A DNA stretch of 64,000 bases, taken from the NCBI RefSeq assembly GCF_002289565.1, contig NZ_NTFY01000031.1:62001-126000 (forward strand). The letters are read 5' to 3'. Every line of letters begins with the position of its first letter. Position 1 is the stretch's first letter. The notes beneath the pieces were generated by a model. That model saw only the letters and a program-made list of their open reading frames with translations, did no database searches and was not told the origin of the DNA. Made by a program: the position numbers and the translations under genes. This DNA is from Rhodopirellula sp. SM50. Its GTDB lineage: Bacteria; Planctomycetota; Planctomycetia; Pirellulales; Pirellulaceae. Below, piece by piece: positions 43,066 to 52,737 of the stretch.

Positions 43066-44280
43066 TTAGTGGCCGGAATTCTGCACGCAGGCGAGGGTTT
43101 GTTCGGCGATTTCGAATTCTTCGTCGGTGCTGACGACCAGGACTTTCACACGGCTGTCGGCGGTTTGGATTTCGCTAATCGGTGGTTCGACCGCGGTGTT
43201 GGCCGCGGGGTCGATGGCGATGCCGAGTGACTCCAGGTCGCTGCAACTGCGGGCCCGGATCGCGGGTGCATGCTCGCCGATCCCGGCGGTGAAGGCGACG
43301 GCATCCAAGCGTCCCAGCACCGCATGGTACGCCCCCAAATACTTTTTGATTCGATAGACGAACATCTCCACCGCCAACGACGCAGCCTCCTCGCCGGCGG
43401 ATTCTCTGGCCAACACTTCACGCATGTCGTTGGCCCCGCAAAGTCCTTTGAGACCGCTTTGCTTGTTCAGCACCCCGTCCATTTGGTCCACACTCATCCC
43501 AGACTGTTTTCCCATCTGAATCAGAATCGCGGGATCGAGATCACCACAACGTGTTCCCATCACCAGGCCTTCCAGCGGCGTCAAGCCCATCGACGTGTCC
43601 ACACTGACGCCACCGCGAATCGCCGTCACGCTGGCCCCGTTGCCGAGATGGAACACGATCGTGTTCACGTCGGTCAAGGGGCGCCCGAGATGCCGGGCCA
43701 CCTGCTTGGCGACATACGCGTGGGAGGTGCCGTGAAAGCCATAGCGGCGCAGGCCATACCGCTGGTACCAGTCCTGTGGGACGGCATAACGATAGGCAAA
43801 AGCCGGCAACGACTGGTGGTAGGCGGTATCAAACACGGCGACTTGGGGAACATCAGGAAACGCCGATCGCGCGACTTCCATTCCGATCAGGTTGGCGGGA
43901 TGGTGCAGCGGCGCCAGTGGCACCAGTTGTCTCATCGTCCGGATCACGCGATCATCGATCAAGGTCGGACCGGCGTAGGTTTCACCGCCGTGCACCGCCC
44001 GATGGCCGATGCCGACCAGATGCCGGCCGCCGGCAAAGCTCGCGTTTTCCGACAGCGCACGCCGAATCAACTCCATGCCCTGTTGGTGATCGGGAACCGC
44101 GACGTCGATCGAGCGCGATGGGGGGCGTGACGTCGACGCCGGAAACGACTGTTTCAGGCAGCTCTCGTCTTCGCCGATTCGTTCGACCAGCCCGGATTCG
44201 AGCGCGCCAGCGGCATCCATGTCAAACAACTCGTACTTGATCGACGAGCTGCCGGAATTGAGGACCAGGATTTGTTTCAC
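43066..44280 (-). CDS. ackA: Acetate kinase
   Basis: The 404-residue product catalyses acetyl phosphate + ADP = acetate + ATP. Family signatures are present: LNSGSSSIKYELF (N-terminus), GHRAVHGGETY, FDTAYHQSLPAFAY, RYGFHGTSHAYVA, HLGNGASVTAI, DTSMGLTPLEGLVMGTRCGD, LCGANDMREVL and FTAGIGEHAPAIR. The length is typical. The start is a GTG at 44280 in a 4-base overlap (GTGA) with the pta stop, so the genes are translationally coupled. The normal reaction partner is encoded immediately upstream. Confidence 0.97.
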   Translation of the reverse strand: MKQILVLNSGSSSIKYELFDMDAAGALESGLVERIGEDESCLKQSFPASTSRPPSRSIDVAVPDHQQGMELIRRALSENASFAGGRHLVGIGHRAVHGGETYAGPTLIDDRVIRTMRQLVPLAPLHHPANLIGMEVARSAFPDVPQVAVFDTAYHQSLPAFAYRYAVPQDWYQRYGLRRYGFHGTSHAYVAKQVARHLGRPLTDVNTIVFHLGNGASVTAIRGGVSVDTSMGLTPLEGLVMGTRCGDLDPAILIQMGKQSGMSVDQMDGVLNKQSGLKGLCGANDMREVLARESAGEEAASLAVEMFVYRIKKYLGAYHAVLGRLDAVAFTAGIGEHAPAIRARSCSDLESLGIAIDPAANTAVEPPISEIQTADSRVKVLVVSTDEEFEIAEQTLACVQNSGH

Positions 44281-46376
44281 AATTCCGCTCCGTTGCGTTG
44301 AGCCTGGATCGCCGTGATCGCGACGGTGTTGATGATGTCGGTAACGGTGCAGCCGCGGCTCAAGTCATTGACGGGTTTTTTGAGGCCTTGCAAAACCGGA
44401 CCGATCGCCACGGCGTCGGCGGATCGTTGCACGGCTTTGTAGGTATTGTTGCCCGTGTTCAGGTCGGGAAAGATGAAGACCGTCGCCCGGCCGGCAATTT
44501 GGCTGTCGGGTAGTTTGGTTTTGGCAACGCCCAAATCGATCGCCGCGTCGTACTGAATGGGGCCTTCGATCAGCAAATCCGGTCGGGCCTGGCGGACCAG
44601 CGCGGTCGCCTGCTTGACCCGCTCGACCTCTTCGCCGCTGCCCGATTGGCCGGTGGAATAAGACAGCATGGCGATGATCGGTTCAATGCCGAACACTTTC
44701 GCGGTGCCGGCGGAACTGATCGCGATGTCGGCCAGTTGAGCGGGGTTTGGCCTCGGGTTGATCGCGCAATCGCCGTAGACGAGGACGCGATCCTTCAAGC
44801 ACATCAGAAAGACGCTCGAGACGATCGAACAATCCGGTTTGGTTCGAATCAGTTGCAACGCCGGACGAATGGTGTGGGCGGTCGTGTGTGCGGCACCGGA
44901 AACCATCCCGTCGGCGATGCCCTCGTACACCATCATGGTGCCAAAATAGCTGACATCCTGGACCGTGTCGTGGGCCTGATCCTCGGTGACGCCTTTGTGT
45001 CGACGCAGTTGGAAGAATCGCTGTGCGAATGTTTCGAGGTAGGGATTGTCACCCGGATCGATGATCTCGACGTCCGCCAAGTCAATTCCCAGCTCGTCGG
45101 CCAGCGTGCGGATCTTGAGCGGATCGCCCAGCAAGACAATCTCCGCGACGTCACGCCGCCGCAAGACCTCGGTGGCCCGTAGAATTCGCTCGTCGTCTCC
45201 CTCGGGCAAGACGATCCGTTGGCGGCGGCGTTTGGCCTGTTCAATCAACTCGTACTCGAACATCGCCGGTGTGACGACGTTCGAGCGCGCGACGTCGATC
45301 CGTTGGGCCAAGGCGTCGGGATCAATCGACGATTCGAACACACCCAGGGCGGCTTGGATTTTGCGGTCGTTGTCGGGGCTGATCGTCCCTTCGACGGCCA
45401 TCACGTTTCGGACCGTTTCGTAGGTATCGGTCTCGACGGCAAAGGTCGGAATTAACGGGCGGCGAATGCCCTCGATCAATCGGGTCACGCTGGCGGGAGG
45501 ACGCATGCCACCGGTCAGCACAATCCCGGAAATCTTCGGATAGTTGTCCGACGCGATCGTGGCCAGGCATCCCAGCAGTATGTCACTGCGATCGCCGGGA
45601 GTGATCACCAGCTTGCTCTCCTGGACCCGCTCAAGAAAATTGGGCAACTGCATGGCCGCGACCGAGATGGTCAGGATCTCTCGATTCAGATCCATTTCGC
45701 CGTCACGAATCGGGACCGCCCCGAGCGCCTCGGCGACCGCGCCGACGGTGGGGGCTTCTAACGTCGGTTCATCGGCGACCACGAACACCGGATCGTCGTA
45801 GCTCCAACTCGCTTGCACCTCGCTCCGCACCGCTTCGAGGCGTTCGGCCGCGACGCGGTTGACGAAATTGGCCATCACCGTGCACCCTTCGTCGACCATC
45901 GCGATGCGCGTCGCATGCAGGGCACCGCGAATGCTTTCGGGGGACTTGTTTCGTCCCGACAGCACGTTGACAACCGGTGTCCCGAGATGGGTGGCGATCT
46001 GCGCACTCAGGTCGAACTCAAACGCCGAGGCGACGCCTTCAAAATCGGTGCCCTCACAGAGCACAAAATCGGAGCGCGATTCGATGGCCTTGTATCTTTC
46101 CAAGATGACACGTAACAGCACCGAGAGGCCTTTCTCGGTCGCGATCGCTTGTGCGTCATCCGAGGTGACCGCATAACTGTCTTCGTAGTCTTGATCGAGC
46201 GAGTACCGATTGAGCAGCAGTTCGGTATCGTTGTCGCGTTTCCCGCGGCTGCGAATGATCGGGCGAAAGAAACCCAGACGCTCGACGCGTCGCGACAACA
46301 GTTCCATGATGCCCAGCACCACGAGGGACTTGCCGCTGTCGGGTTCGGACGCAGCGATGTACAGGTTTTTGGCCAT
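44277..46376 (-). CDS. pta: Phosphate acetyltransferase (long form)
   Basis: The 699-residue product converts acetyl-CoA + Pi to acetyl phosphate + CoA. It is the long, E. coli-type enzyme: an N-terminal P-loop-like domain (ASEPDSGKSLVVLGIMELL), a DRTGG-type middle domain (about 210-330), and a C-terminal PTA/PTB domain with RQRIVLPEGDDERILRATEV, 'YFGTMMVYEGIADGMVSGA', 'HTTAHTIRPALQLIRTKPD', 'VYGDCAINPRPNPAQLADIA' and 'ESF/VxQATALVRQARPDL'-like parts. It is the first gene of the pta-ackA operon. Confidence 0.96.
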   Translation of the reverse strand: MAKNLYIAASEPDSGKSLVVLGIMELLSRRVERLGFFRPIIRSRGKRDNDTELLLNRYSLDQDYEDSYAVTSDDAQAIATEKGLSVLLRVILERYKAIESRSDFVLCEGTDFEGVASAFEFDLSAQIATHLGTPVVNVLSGRNKSPESIRGALHATRIAMVDEGCTVMANFVNRVAAERLEAVRSEVQASWSYDDPVFVVADEPTLEAPTVGAVAEALGAVPIRDGEMDLNREILTISVAAMQLPNFLERVQESKLVITPGDRSDILLGCLATIASDNYPKISGIVLTGGMRPPASVTRLIEGIRRPLIPTFAVETDTYETVRNVMAVEGTISPDNDRKIQAALGVFESSIDPDALAQRIDVARSNVVTPAMFEYELIEQAKRRRQRIVLPEGDDERILRATEVLRRRDVAEIVLLGDPLKIRTLADELGIDLADVEIIDPGDNPYLETFAQRFFQLRRHKGVTEDQAHDTVQDVSYFGTMMVYEGIADGMVSGAAHTTAHTIRPALQLIRTKPDCSIVSSVFLMCLKDRVLVYGDCAINPRPNPAQLADIAISSAGTAKVFGIEPIIAMLSYSTGQSGSGEEVERVKQATALVRQARPDLLIEGPIQYDAAIDLGVAKTKLPDSQIAGRATVFIFPDLNTGNNTYKAVQRSADAVAIGPVLQGLKKPVNDLSRGCTVTDIINTVAITAIQAQRNGAEL

Positions 46377-46535
46377 TGAATTCGATCCGGATGCGGCGAT
46401 GACGGTCGCGGTTTCAATGGTTTTACCGCGTCACCGTCGACGGCAACATCGGGTGTTGCCGATTCCTGTCCCGTCGCACCCTGCGCCAGCCACACTCTGG
46501 CGCGAGCGTGGCGGCGTCGAAGCGGCACGATCCGG

Positions 46536-47711
46536 TTACAGATCGACCCAAGTCGAACCGTTGGCGGAACTGTTGACCGCGGCCTGGATGAAGTTCATCC
46601 CGTTGAGCCCGTCTTGCACGTTGGCGTACTTGGTTCCGTCACAGTTGAAGGGCTGGCCATCGTTGTAGGCTCGCACATCTTGTTCGAAGCAACGATGCAG
46701 ACGTGCATAGGCATCGTGGAAGGCTTCCGGGTGACCGGCCGGGATGTTGGGCTCGGCCATCAGTTCCTCCGGCAAATCGCCGAGGAACCCGTCGTTGGCA
46801 GAAACCGCACCGCGGAAATACGTGCGGTCCGGCTGATCGGGCAACAAGATTTTCAGCTGTTCGGGGAACTCCTGGTCCCAGATCAACGTGCCCTTGGTCC
46901 CGTTGACTTCGATGCCCAGATCGTTCTTGTGACCGATGGCGATCTGGGACGCACGCACGAGCGCCTTGCCACCGTTGGACAGTTCGCAGTAGGTCGTGAA
47001 GTGGTCATCCAGTAGACGCCCACCGACGAAGGTGACCAGGTTGGCCTGGACCTTGGTGACATCGAGTCCGGTGACGTACCGCAGTTGCATCAGTGCGTGC
47101 GTTCCGATGTCGCCGCCACAGCAGCTGATCCCGGACTTTTTGGGGTCGACACGCCACTCGGCCTGGGCGACGCCCGCATCTTCGGTTCGCCCGGCTAGCC
47201 AGCCCTGCAAGTAACGTGAATCGGCCCAACGCACGTCGCCCAGCAAACCGCTGGTGACGATGAAGCGGGCGAACCGGCTGGTCCAGTGACCGAGATAGGT
47301 GTGCGCGACGCCGAAGGGGATCTTGGCTTCTTCCACCGCATCGACCAACTGCTGAGCTTCGTCGAGATTGAGCGTCAGCGGTTTCTCGCAAAACACGGGA
47401 ATCCCCGCGCGGACGCATTTAATCGACGGGTCGAAGTGCACATGGTTGGGTGTGACCACGACCACATAATCGACGCGTTCGCCGATCGGTTTCTTGGATT
47501 CCACCTCGATCATTTCGTCATAGTTGGTGTAGCCCGTGATCGGGTAGTCCCAGTTGGCCGCTTCCTCCAAGGCCACTTTGGGGTCGGGATGCAGTGCCGC
47601 GGCGACCACGCGCCGGGTGCCGTCAAAATGGATCGCGCGTTGATGTGGTTGGACGATGAATGCGCCACCGCCACCGCCGATCAAACCAACATTGAGAGGT
47701 CGTTGACTCAT
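46536..47711 (-). CDS. Gfo/Idh/MocA-family oxidoreductase
   Basis: The 391-residue product starts MSQRPLNVGLIGGGGGAFIV, an N-terminal Rossmann fold for NAD(P) with glycine-rich GGGGG at 12-16. The family motif CEKPL is at 108-112. The C-terminal alpha/beta dimerisation and substrate domain includes 'SGISCCGGDIGTHALMQLRY', with the catalytic-region His of the family. These enzymes oxidise sugars or polyols; the specific substrate cannot be read from the sequence. It has no signal peptide. It is separated by 159 bp from pta, so it is probably a separate unit. Confidence 0.93.
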   Translation of the reverse strand: MSQRPLNVGLIGGGGGAFIVQPHQRAIHFDGTRRVVAAALHPDPKVALEEAANWDYPITGYTNYDEMIEVESKKPIGERVDYVVVVTPNHVHFDPSIKCVRAGIPVFCEKPLTLNLDEAQQLVDAVEEAKIPFGVAHTYLGHWTSRFARFIVTSGLLGDVRWADSRYLQGWLAGRTEDAGVAQAEWRVDPKKSGISCCGGDIGTHALMQLRYVTGLDVTKVQANLVTFVGGRLLDDHFTTYCELSNGGKALVRASQIAIGHKNDLGIEVNGTKGTLIWDQEFPEQLKILLPDQPDRTYFRGAVSANDGFLGDLPEELMAEPNIPAGHPEAFHDAYARLHRCFEQDVRAYNDGQPFNCDGTKYANVQDGLNGMNFIQAAVNSSANGSTWVDL

Positions 47712-48086
47712 GAAATTCGTTGCCGTTTTACGATTAGAGAGGAGTCTTGTTCGTTGCCCACCGATCTTGGGGGCTGCTAAGTATAGGGCTTGGCGGCGAC
47801 GGTCAACAAGCCACCGGGGCGATCGGGTTTCCTCTGCTACGACTCGATTCTCAATTCAAGTCTTGCTGCAAGTCGCCATCGACGCAGCCGAACAAAGCGT
47901 GGGGAAAGTCGAACCCTGGATAGCCAAAGTGAAATTCTTTCGATGGTTCCTCAAAAATTCGATACAATCGAGGGAGGCGATCGTCACCGACACTGGTGGG
48001 GCGTGTCCGTCTTTCCGGCTTCGAATCGACGATGGCTTGCAGCGCAGAGGGGATTGAACGAAACCACCGAACGATGAGGCGCCGAA
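47712..48086. other. 375-bp intergenic region, no gene seen
   Basis: The gap lies between the divergently arranged oxidoreductase gene (minus) and the small membrane protein gene (plus). It contains no open frame with coding character and no family repeat. A ribosome-binding site GAGG lies 7 bases before the ATG of the plus-strand gene at 48087. Confidence 0.6.
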
Positions 48087-48485
48087 ATGAACCTTTTTAA
48101 TTTCAATCTGCCATTGGCGCAGGACGACGGAGGAGGCGGCATCGTCGGGCTGCTGATCTTGGTGATCCAACTCGTGATCATCGTGGTGGTCGTTGCCGGG
48201 CTTTGGAAGACCTTTGAGAAGGCCGGCAAGCCGGGCTGGGGAGCGATCATCCCGATTTACAACGTGGTCTTGCTGCTGCAAATCGCCGGCCGACCGATCT
48301 GGTGGATCGTGTTGCTGCTGATCCCGTTGGTGAACTTCATCATCGCGATCGTGGTCTCGATCGATATTGCGAAGCATTTCGGCAAGGGCGTGGGGTTCGG
48401 GATCGGGCTCGCCTTTCTCGGCTTCATCTTCTACCCGATCCTCGGATTCGGCGATGCCAAGTACCAGCCAGTCGCGGCGTCTTGA
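48087..48485 (+). CDS. DUF5684-like small membrane protein
   Basis: The 132-residue product has a short N-terminal extracytoplasmic segment (MNLFNFNLPLAQDDGGG) and then three to four transmembrane helices (IVGLLILVIQLVIIVVVVAG, GWGAIIPIYNVVLLLQIAG, WWIVLLLIPLVNFIIAIVVS, GVGFGIGLAFLGFIFYPILG). The motif GKPGWGAIIPIYNV, then 'FGKGVGFGIGLAFLGFIFYP' with terminal FGDAKY, is characteristic of the DUF5684/signal-peptidase-associated membrane family. Its role is unknown. The ATG at 48087 has GAGG 7 bases upstream. Confidence 0.85.
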   Translation: MNLFNFNLPLAQDDGGGGIVGLLILVIQLVIIVVVVAGLWKTFEKAGKPGWGAIIPIYNVVLLLQIAGRPIWWIVLLLIPLVNFIIAIVVSIDIAKHFGKGVGFGIGLAFLGFIFYPILGFGDAKYQPVAAS

Positions 48486-48529
48486 TGGGTGCCGAGAGCG
48501 ATCGGCCGCCGCGGGGCATTGGCTGATCG

Positions 48530-50755
48530 CTATTTTTCACCCGCCAGCGCTTCGGCGATATTGACCAGGTGGTCGCGGACACGTCGGTAGGCAGCCACCA
48601 TGCGGTTGTACGAGACCAATGAGCGAACTTCGAGCTGCTCTTCCGGCGGTTTGGAGATCACTCCCTTGTACAGCGACTTGGCATGTTTGGTGATCGACTC
48701 GCCATGCGGAAGTGCCTCCACGGCCCCGCCGGCGTGGCCGAGTTGCTCGTAATAGTTGCTGACAAGACTCAGGTAGTCGGACACCATCGTGTGCAACTCC
48801 ATCAGTTCCTGTTGCTGATCGTCGGGCAATCGCAATTCGTGTCGTTCGAGGTGGCGATGCGCTTTGACCACCGTTGCGATGCAGTCGCTGATCGATTCGT
48901 ATTCGTCGACCAACCGCAGTTGCCGACGGGATTCGGCGACCACATCATGCGGTACGTTGCCGACCAACAAGTTGGACATGAAGGTGACGATTTCGCTCTG
49001 CATGACATCGAGTTCTTCCTCCATCTCCAAGATTCTTTTTCGCAGTTCCTTGCCCGGGCCGTCGGTTTCAAGCAGTTCCTTTAACCACGCCATCATCTGC
49101 TTGCAGGCATTGACCATGCGAAGAACTTCGACGCGGGATTGCTCGACGGCAACGACAGGAGATTCGAGCATCCGGACGTCGAGATTGGTCAGATGCTCTT
49201 CTTCGTCCGACAACCTTTTTCGGTCGGGGACCACCCGTTTCAGTGCCGTCGCGATGTATCCGGCCAGTGGCAAAAATACAATCGTATTGGTCACGTTAAA
49301 GCCGGTGTGTGCCATCGCAATCGCGGCTGTGATTTCGGCGCTCGAGATCACCCCCAGCGTCATGTCCGCGTTGGTGTCGCCCGCGACGACATAGCGGACC
49401 AGCATCAGATAGAGGTGGAACACGGCGGTGATCCAGGCGACGCCCAAAACGTTGAAAACGATATGGAAATAGGCCGCCCGTTTGGCGTTGGTATTGGATC
49501 CGAAGGAAGCCAACCAGGCGGTGATGGTCGTGCCAATGTTCTCACCGAGCACCAGCGCCGCCGCGGTTTCAAAATCGATCACGCCGATCTGAGCCAGGCC
49601 GATCGTGATCCCCAGCGTGGCCGAAGACGATTGCACGATGAAGGTCAGCACACAGCCGACCAGTGCGCACTTCAAGACGCCCAGGTAGGTGCCGGCATCA
49701 AAGGCCTTGAACCAAGCCTCGAACTCGGGCAATTCTTTGACCATCGCGAAACCGTCTTTCATCAGCTCCAGACCCAGGAACACGAGTCCCAGGCCCATCA
49801 CGGCCAAGGCACAGTATCGCAGCCGATCCCGCTTGGAAAACAGGTAGAAGAACGCCGCGGCGCCGGCCAACGGAAGGCCGTATTTTCCGATTTTTAGAAC
49901 CAGGATCCAGCCGGTGATCGTGGTCCCGATGTTCGCCCCCATGATCACGCCGACCGCTTGGGTCAGCGTCATGAAACCACTGTTGACGAAACCCACCACC
50001 ATCACCGTCGTGATCGAACTGGATTGCACCAGCATCGTGACCAAAACGCCGACCCCGGTCGCCATCAAGCGATTGTCCGTGACGATGCTGATCATCCGCC
50101 GCAGCCCGTTGCCCGCGATCGCCTGTAGCCCCTCGGAGAGGTTCTTCATCCCCAACAGAAACAGCCCCAGGCCACCGAGCACCGTGAGAATCAACTTCCA
50201 GTAATCGGGTTCCCACAGCTCGACGTAGAACTTGGTGTCGACGGTTTTTCCCGAGGCACTCGTCGCCCGCAACAGGACCTCGCGCTTCTTGGCCGTTTTT
50301 TGTTGCCAATTCAATTCAAGCCGGTGTCCGTCGACCACAGCCTCTGCGACATCTTTTTTGCTGCGCAAAACTTCGACCGTAAACGGCTCGTCGCCGATCT
50401 CGGTGTCGGCAAAAAGTTTCGACAGATCGATCAGCGTGGCGGGGGATCCGAGAAACGCTTTCTGGTCCGGGATCAGCTTGATCGTCAATCCGTTAGAGTC
50501 CCCCGGGATTCCGGTCGTCGGGGCGTCCGAGACGTTCCGAGGTGCGGTTGCGGTCTCCGCTGGAGCGTCCGTCTGCGGCGCGGCGACAACCGCGCCGGCG
50601 AATGGACCGGCAAGGATTGCGGAGACGAGCAACGCAAGCCCCAGGCCTGTCCAACCCCGGCAAACCGATCGCAGCCGTTCGTGACTCCAGCGAGCCGTTG
50701 AATGGGGAGGGAGGAGCCGACCGAAGCTGTTTCTGGGGTTGCGCGTCACTGTCAT
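48530..50755 (-). CDS. Na/Pi cotransporter family protein with PhoU-like C-terminus and extra N-terminal domain
   Basis: The 741-residue product has a signal-like hydrophobic segment (about 37-58), then a ~120-residue extracytoplasmic domain. The NptA/PF02690 core begins near 187 ('KLILTVLGGLGLFLLGMKNL') with the two inverted QSSS motifs at 244-247 and 375-378 and 'GANIGTTITGWIL'. A C-terminal cytosolic PhoU-like helical bundle spans about 520-741. It is predicted to take up phosphate with sodium, or to regulate phosphate through the PhoU part. The N-terminal domain is unusual compared with the shorter paralogue next to it. The ATG is at 50755; the divergent partner starts at 50942. Confidence 0.88.
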   Translation of the reverse strand: MTVTRNPRNSFGRLLPPHSTARWSHERLRSVCRGWTGLGLALLVSAILAGPFAGAVVAAPQTDAPAETATAPRNVSDAPTTGIPGDSNGLTIKLIPDQKAFLGSPATLIDLSKLFADTEIGDEPFTVEVLRSKKDVAEAVVDGHRLELNWQQKTAKKREVLLRATSASGKTVDTKFYVELWEPDYWKLILTVLGGLGLFLLGMKNLSEGLQAIAGNGLRRMISIVTDNRLMATGVGVLVTMLVQSSSITTVMVVGFVNSGFMTLTQAVGVIMGANIGTTITGWILVLKIGKYGLPLAGAAAFFYLFSKRDRLRYCALAVMGLGLVFLGLELMKDGFAMVKELPEFEAWFKAFDAGTYLGVLKCALVGCVLTFIVQSSSATLGITIGLAQIGVIDFETAAALVLGENIGTTITAWLASFGSNTNAKRAAYFHIVFNVLGVAWITAVFHLYLMLVRYVVAGDTNADMTLGVISSAEITAAIAMAHTGFNVTNTIVFLPLAGYIATALKRVVPDRKRLSDEEEHLTNLDVRMLESPVVAVEQSRVEVLRMVNACKQMMAWLKELLETDGPGKELRKRILEMEEELDVMQSEIVTFMSNLLVGNVPHDVVAESRRQLRLVDEYESISDCIATVVKAHRHLERHELRLPDDQQQELMELHTMVSDYLSLVSNYYEQLGHAGGAVEALPHGESITKHAKSLYKGVISKPPEEQLEVRSLVSYNRMVAAYRRVRDHLVNIAEALAGEK

Positions 50756-50880
50756 GCTATGTTGAAGGCGAAGGCCGCTGGGCCGGTGTGGTTGCGACGA
50801 GGTAGTGTCGATCAGCCCGTGCGTATTCGCTCATCGGTCTGCCGGTGCGAGTGTCCAAACAGGCCAGTGGCCAAATCGGG

Positions 50881-50900
50881 GTTAAGCTTGTGTTAAGCTT
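50881..50900 (+). promoter_or_regulatory. 11-bp-period direct repeat, possible Pho-box-like operator
   Basis: GTTAAGCTT occurs at 50881-50889 and again at 50892-50900, a period of 11 bp, the spacing used by PhoB/PhoP-type direct-repeat boxes. It lies between the divergent Na/Pi transporter genes. The core is not the E. coli Pho-box word, so the regulator assignment is a guess based on period and location. Confidence 0.35.
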
Positions 50901-50941
50901 TCGGGAAATTCATGTGAATCTTAATCTCTTATCGGACCGCT

Positions 50942-52714
50942 GTGTTGCTGGCTGAAGTCACATCCGACTCGTTGCAAATCGGGCCTCTTCTGATGGGTTT
51001 GCTCGGCGGATTGGCATTGTTCCTGTTCGGCCTGGAGCAGATGTCCGAGTCGCTCAAGTTGATCGCCGGGGACGGTTTGAAAAAACTTTTGGCGGCGCTG
51101 ACGACGAATCGTTTCACCGCGGCATTGGCCGGTGCGATTGTGACGGCCATCGTGCAATCGTCTTCGGTGACAACCGTGTTGGTCGTCGGTTTTATTTCGG
51201 CCGGTCTGATGAACTTGACGCAATCGATCGGCATCATCATGGGGGCCAATATCGGTACCACGATCACAGCTCAGCTGATCGCATTCAAGATCACCCACTA
51301 CTCCTTGCTGTTGGTCGCGATCGGTTTCTTTACGCTGTTCGGGACGAAGAACGAAACCGTCCGACACTACGGCCACCTGATCATGGGGTTCGGACTGATC
51401 TTCTTCGGCATGCAACTGATGAACGACGGAACCGCGCCGCTGCGTTCCTACGCCCCGTTCGTCGAAATGATGCACCAGATGGACGATCCGCTCTGGGCGA
51501 TCGCGCTGGCGGCGGTGTTCACGGCACTGGTGCAAAGTTCGTCCGCGACGACGGGGCTGGTGATCACGCTGGCCGGCCAAGGGTTTATCTCTTTGGAAGC
51601 CGGCATCGCGCTGATTTTCGGTGCCAATATCGGCACGTGCGTCACGGCGGGGCTGGCATCGATCGGAAAACCGCGTGAAGCGGTGCGCGCGGCCATCGTT
51701 CATGTGCTCTTTAACGTTGCCGGCGTCGTCATCTGGTTCGCGTTTATCCCCCAACTGTCCCAGATCGTCACGTGGATGTCGCCGGTAAGCCCGGAACTGA
51801 CCGGTCTGGCACGCGTCGCCGCCGAGACGCCGCGGCAGATCGCGAACGCTCACACGGTTTTCAATGTCGCCAACACGTTCCTGTTGATCGGGTTGACCAC
51901 TCCGCTGGCCTGGCTGGTCACGCGTCTGGTGCCTGAGAGGCTGGTGGCCAAAGTCGAGCCGGATCACGCCAAATACCTGGATCCGATTCTGTTGCAAACA
52001 CCGGCCCTGGCGATGGATCTTGTTCGCATGGAACTGGGCCGATTGGGTTCGGCGGCGCTGCACATGATGCGGGGCGCGCTGGAGACCGTTATCCACGGGA
52101 CACGCCAAGAAATCGACGCGCTCCAAGATCTCGACGATCATGTCGATGCCCTGCACGGAGCCATCGTGACCTATCTGGGACGACTCTCGCAGGAGCAACT
52201 GACCGATCGCCAATCGGAAAAGTTACACGACTACCTGGCCGTGGCCAATTATCTGGAAAGTATCGGCGACATGATCGAATCGAACCTGATCCAGGCGGGA
52301 CGCGAACGAATCGCGAACCGTTTGACCATCAGCGAAGAGACCGAAGCGGTGCTGAAGGCGCTGAACACCGAGGTGATCCGGGCAACCGAACGGGCGATCC
52401 GATCGATCGTCTCCGGCGACGTCGAGATCGCGCGAGAAGTTTCCGCGGCGAAATCGACGATCAACGCTCTCTCTGACAAGGCCGAACGCCACCTTTCGTC
52501 CCGTTTAGCGGCAAAGGCACCCAATCGACTGGCCATGTATCGACTCGAATCGGAGATCATGGAATACGTCAAACGGATGTATTACTTTGCCAAACGGATC
52601 GCCAAAATCACCATGGCTGATCAGGCGGAAGACGTTGTCCTGGAACAGGCGAAAGGGGTTGTCCAGCAACCGGCGGAAGCTGCCGCAAACGAGGACACGT
52701 CAATTCGTGATTAG
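50942..52714 (+). CDS. Na/Pi cotransporter family protein with PhoU-like C-terminus
   Basis: The 590-residue product lacks the N-terminal domain of its divergent neighbour. The transporter core has 'LLGGLALFLFGLEQMSESLK' near the start, QSSS motifs at 72-75 and 198-201, and GANIGTTITAQ and GANIGTCVTAG. A PhoU-like helical bundle occupies about 340-590 ('LDDHVDALHGAIVTYLGRL', 'YLESIGDMIESNL', 'YRLESEIMEYVKRMYYFAKR'). The core domain is shared with the divergent gene, suggesting an ancient duplication. The start is a GTG at 50942 just before the first helix; no strong ribosome-binding site is seen. Confidence 0.88.
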   Translation: MLLAEVTSDSLQIGPLLMGLLGGLALFLFGLEQMSESLKLIAGDGLKKLLAALTTNRFTAALAGAIVTAIVQSSSVTTVLVVGFISAGLMNLTQSIGIIMGANIGTTITAQLIAFKITHYSLLLVAIGFFTLFGTKNETVRHYGHLIMGFGLIFFGMQLMNDGTAPLRSYAPFVEMMHQMDDPLWAIALAAVFTALVQSSSATTGLVITLAGQGFISLEAGIALIFGANIGTCVTAGLASIGKPREAVRAAIVHVLFNVAGVVIWFAFIPQLSQIVTWMSPVSPELTGLARVAAETPRQIANAHTVFNVANTFLLIGLTTPLAWLVTRLVPERLVAKVEPDHAKYLDPILLQTPALAMDLVRMELGRLGSAALHMMRGALETVIHGTRQEIDALQDLDDHVDALHGAIVTYLGRLSQEQLTDRQSEKLHDYLAVANYLESIGDMIESNLIQAGRERIANRLTISEETEAVLKALNTEVIRATERAIRSIVSGDVEIAREVSAAKSTINALSDKAERHLSSRLAAKAPNRLAMYRLESEIMEYVKRMYYFAKRIAKITMADQAEDVVLEQAKGVVQQPAEAAANEDTSIRD

Positions 52715-52737
52715 GACGGCGTGGTGTAGCCGCTGCG

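Noticed and set aside
50921-52213. 430-codon minus-strand frame opposite the second Na/Pi transporter
   Set aside because: It has Arg/Gln/His-rich composition typical of antisense shadows, and the opposite strand has clear QSSS motifs.
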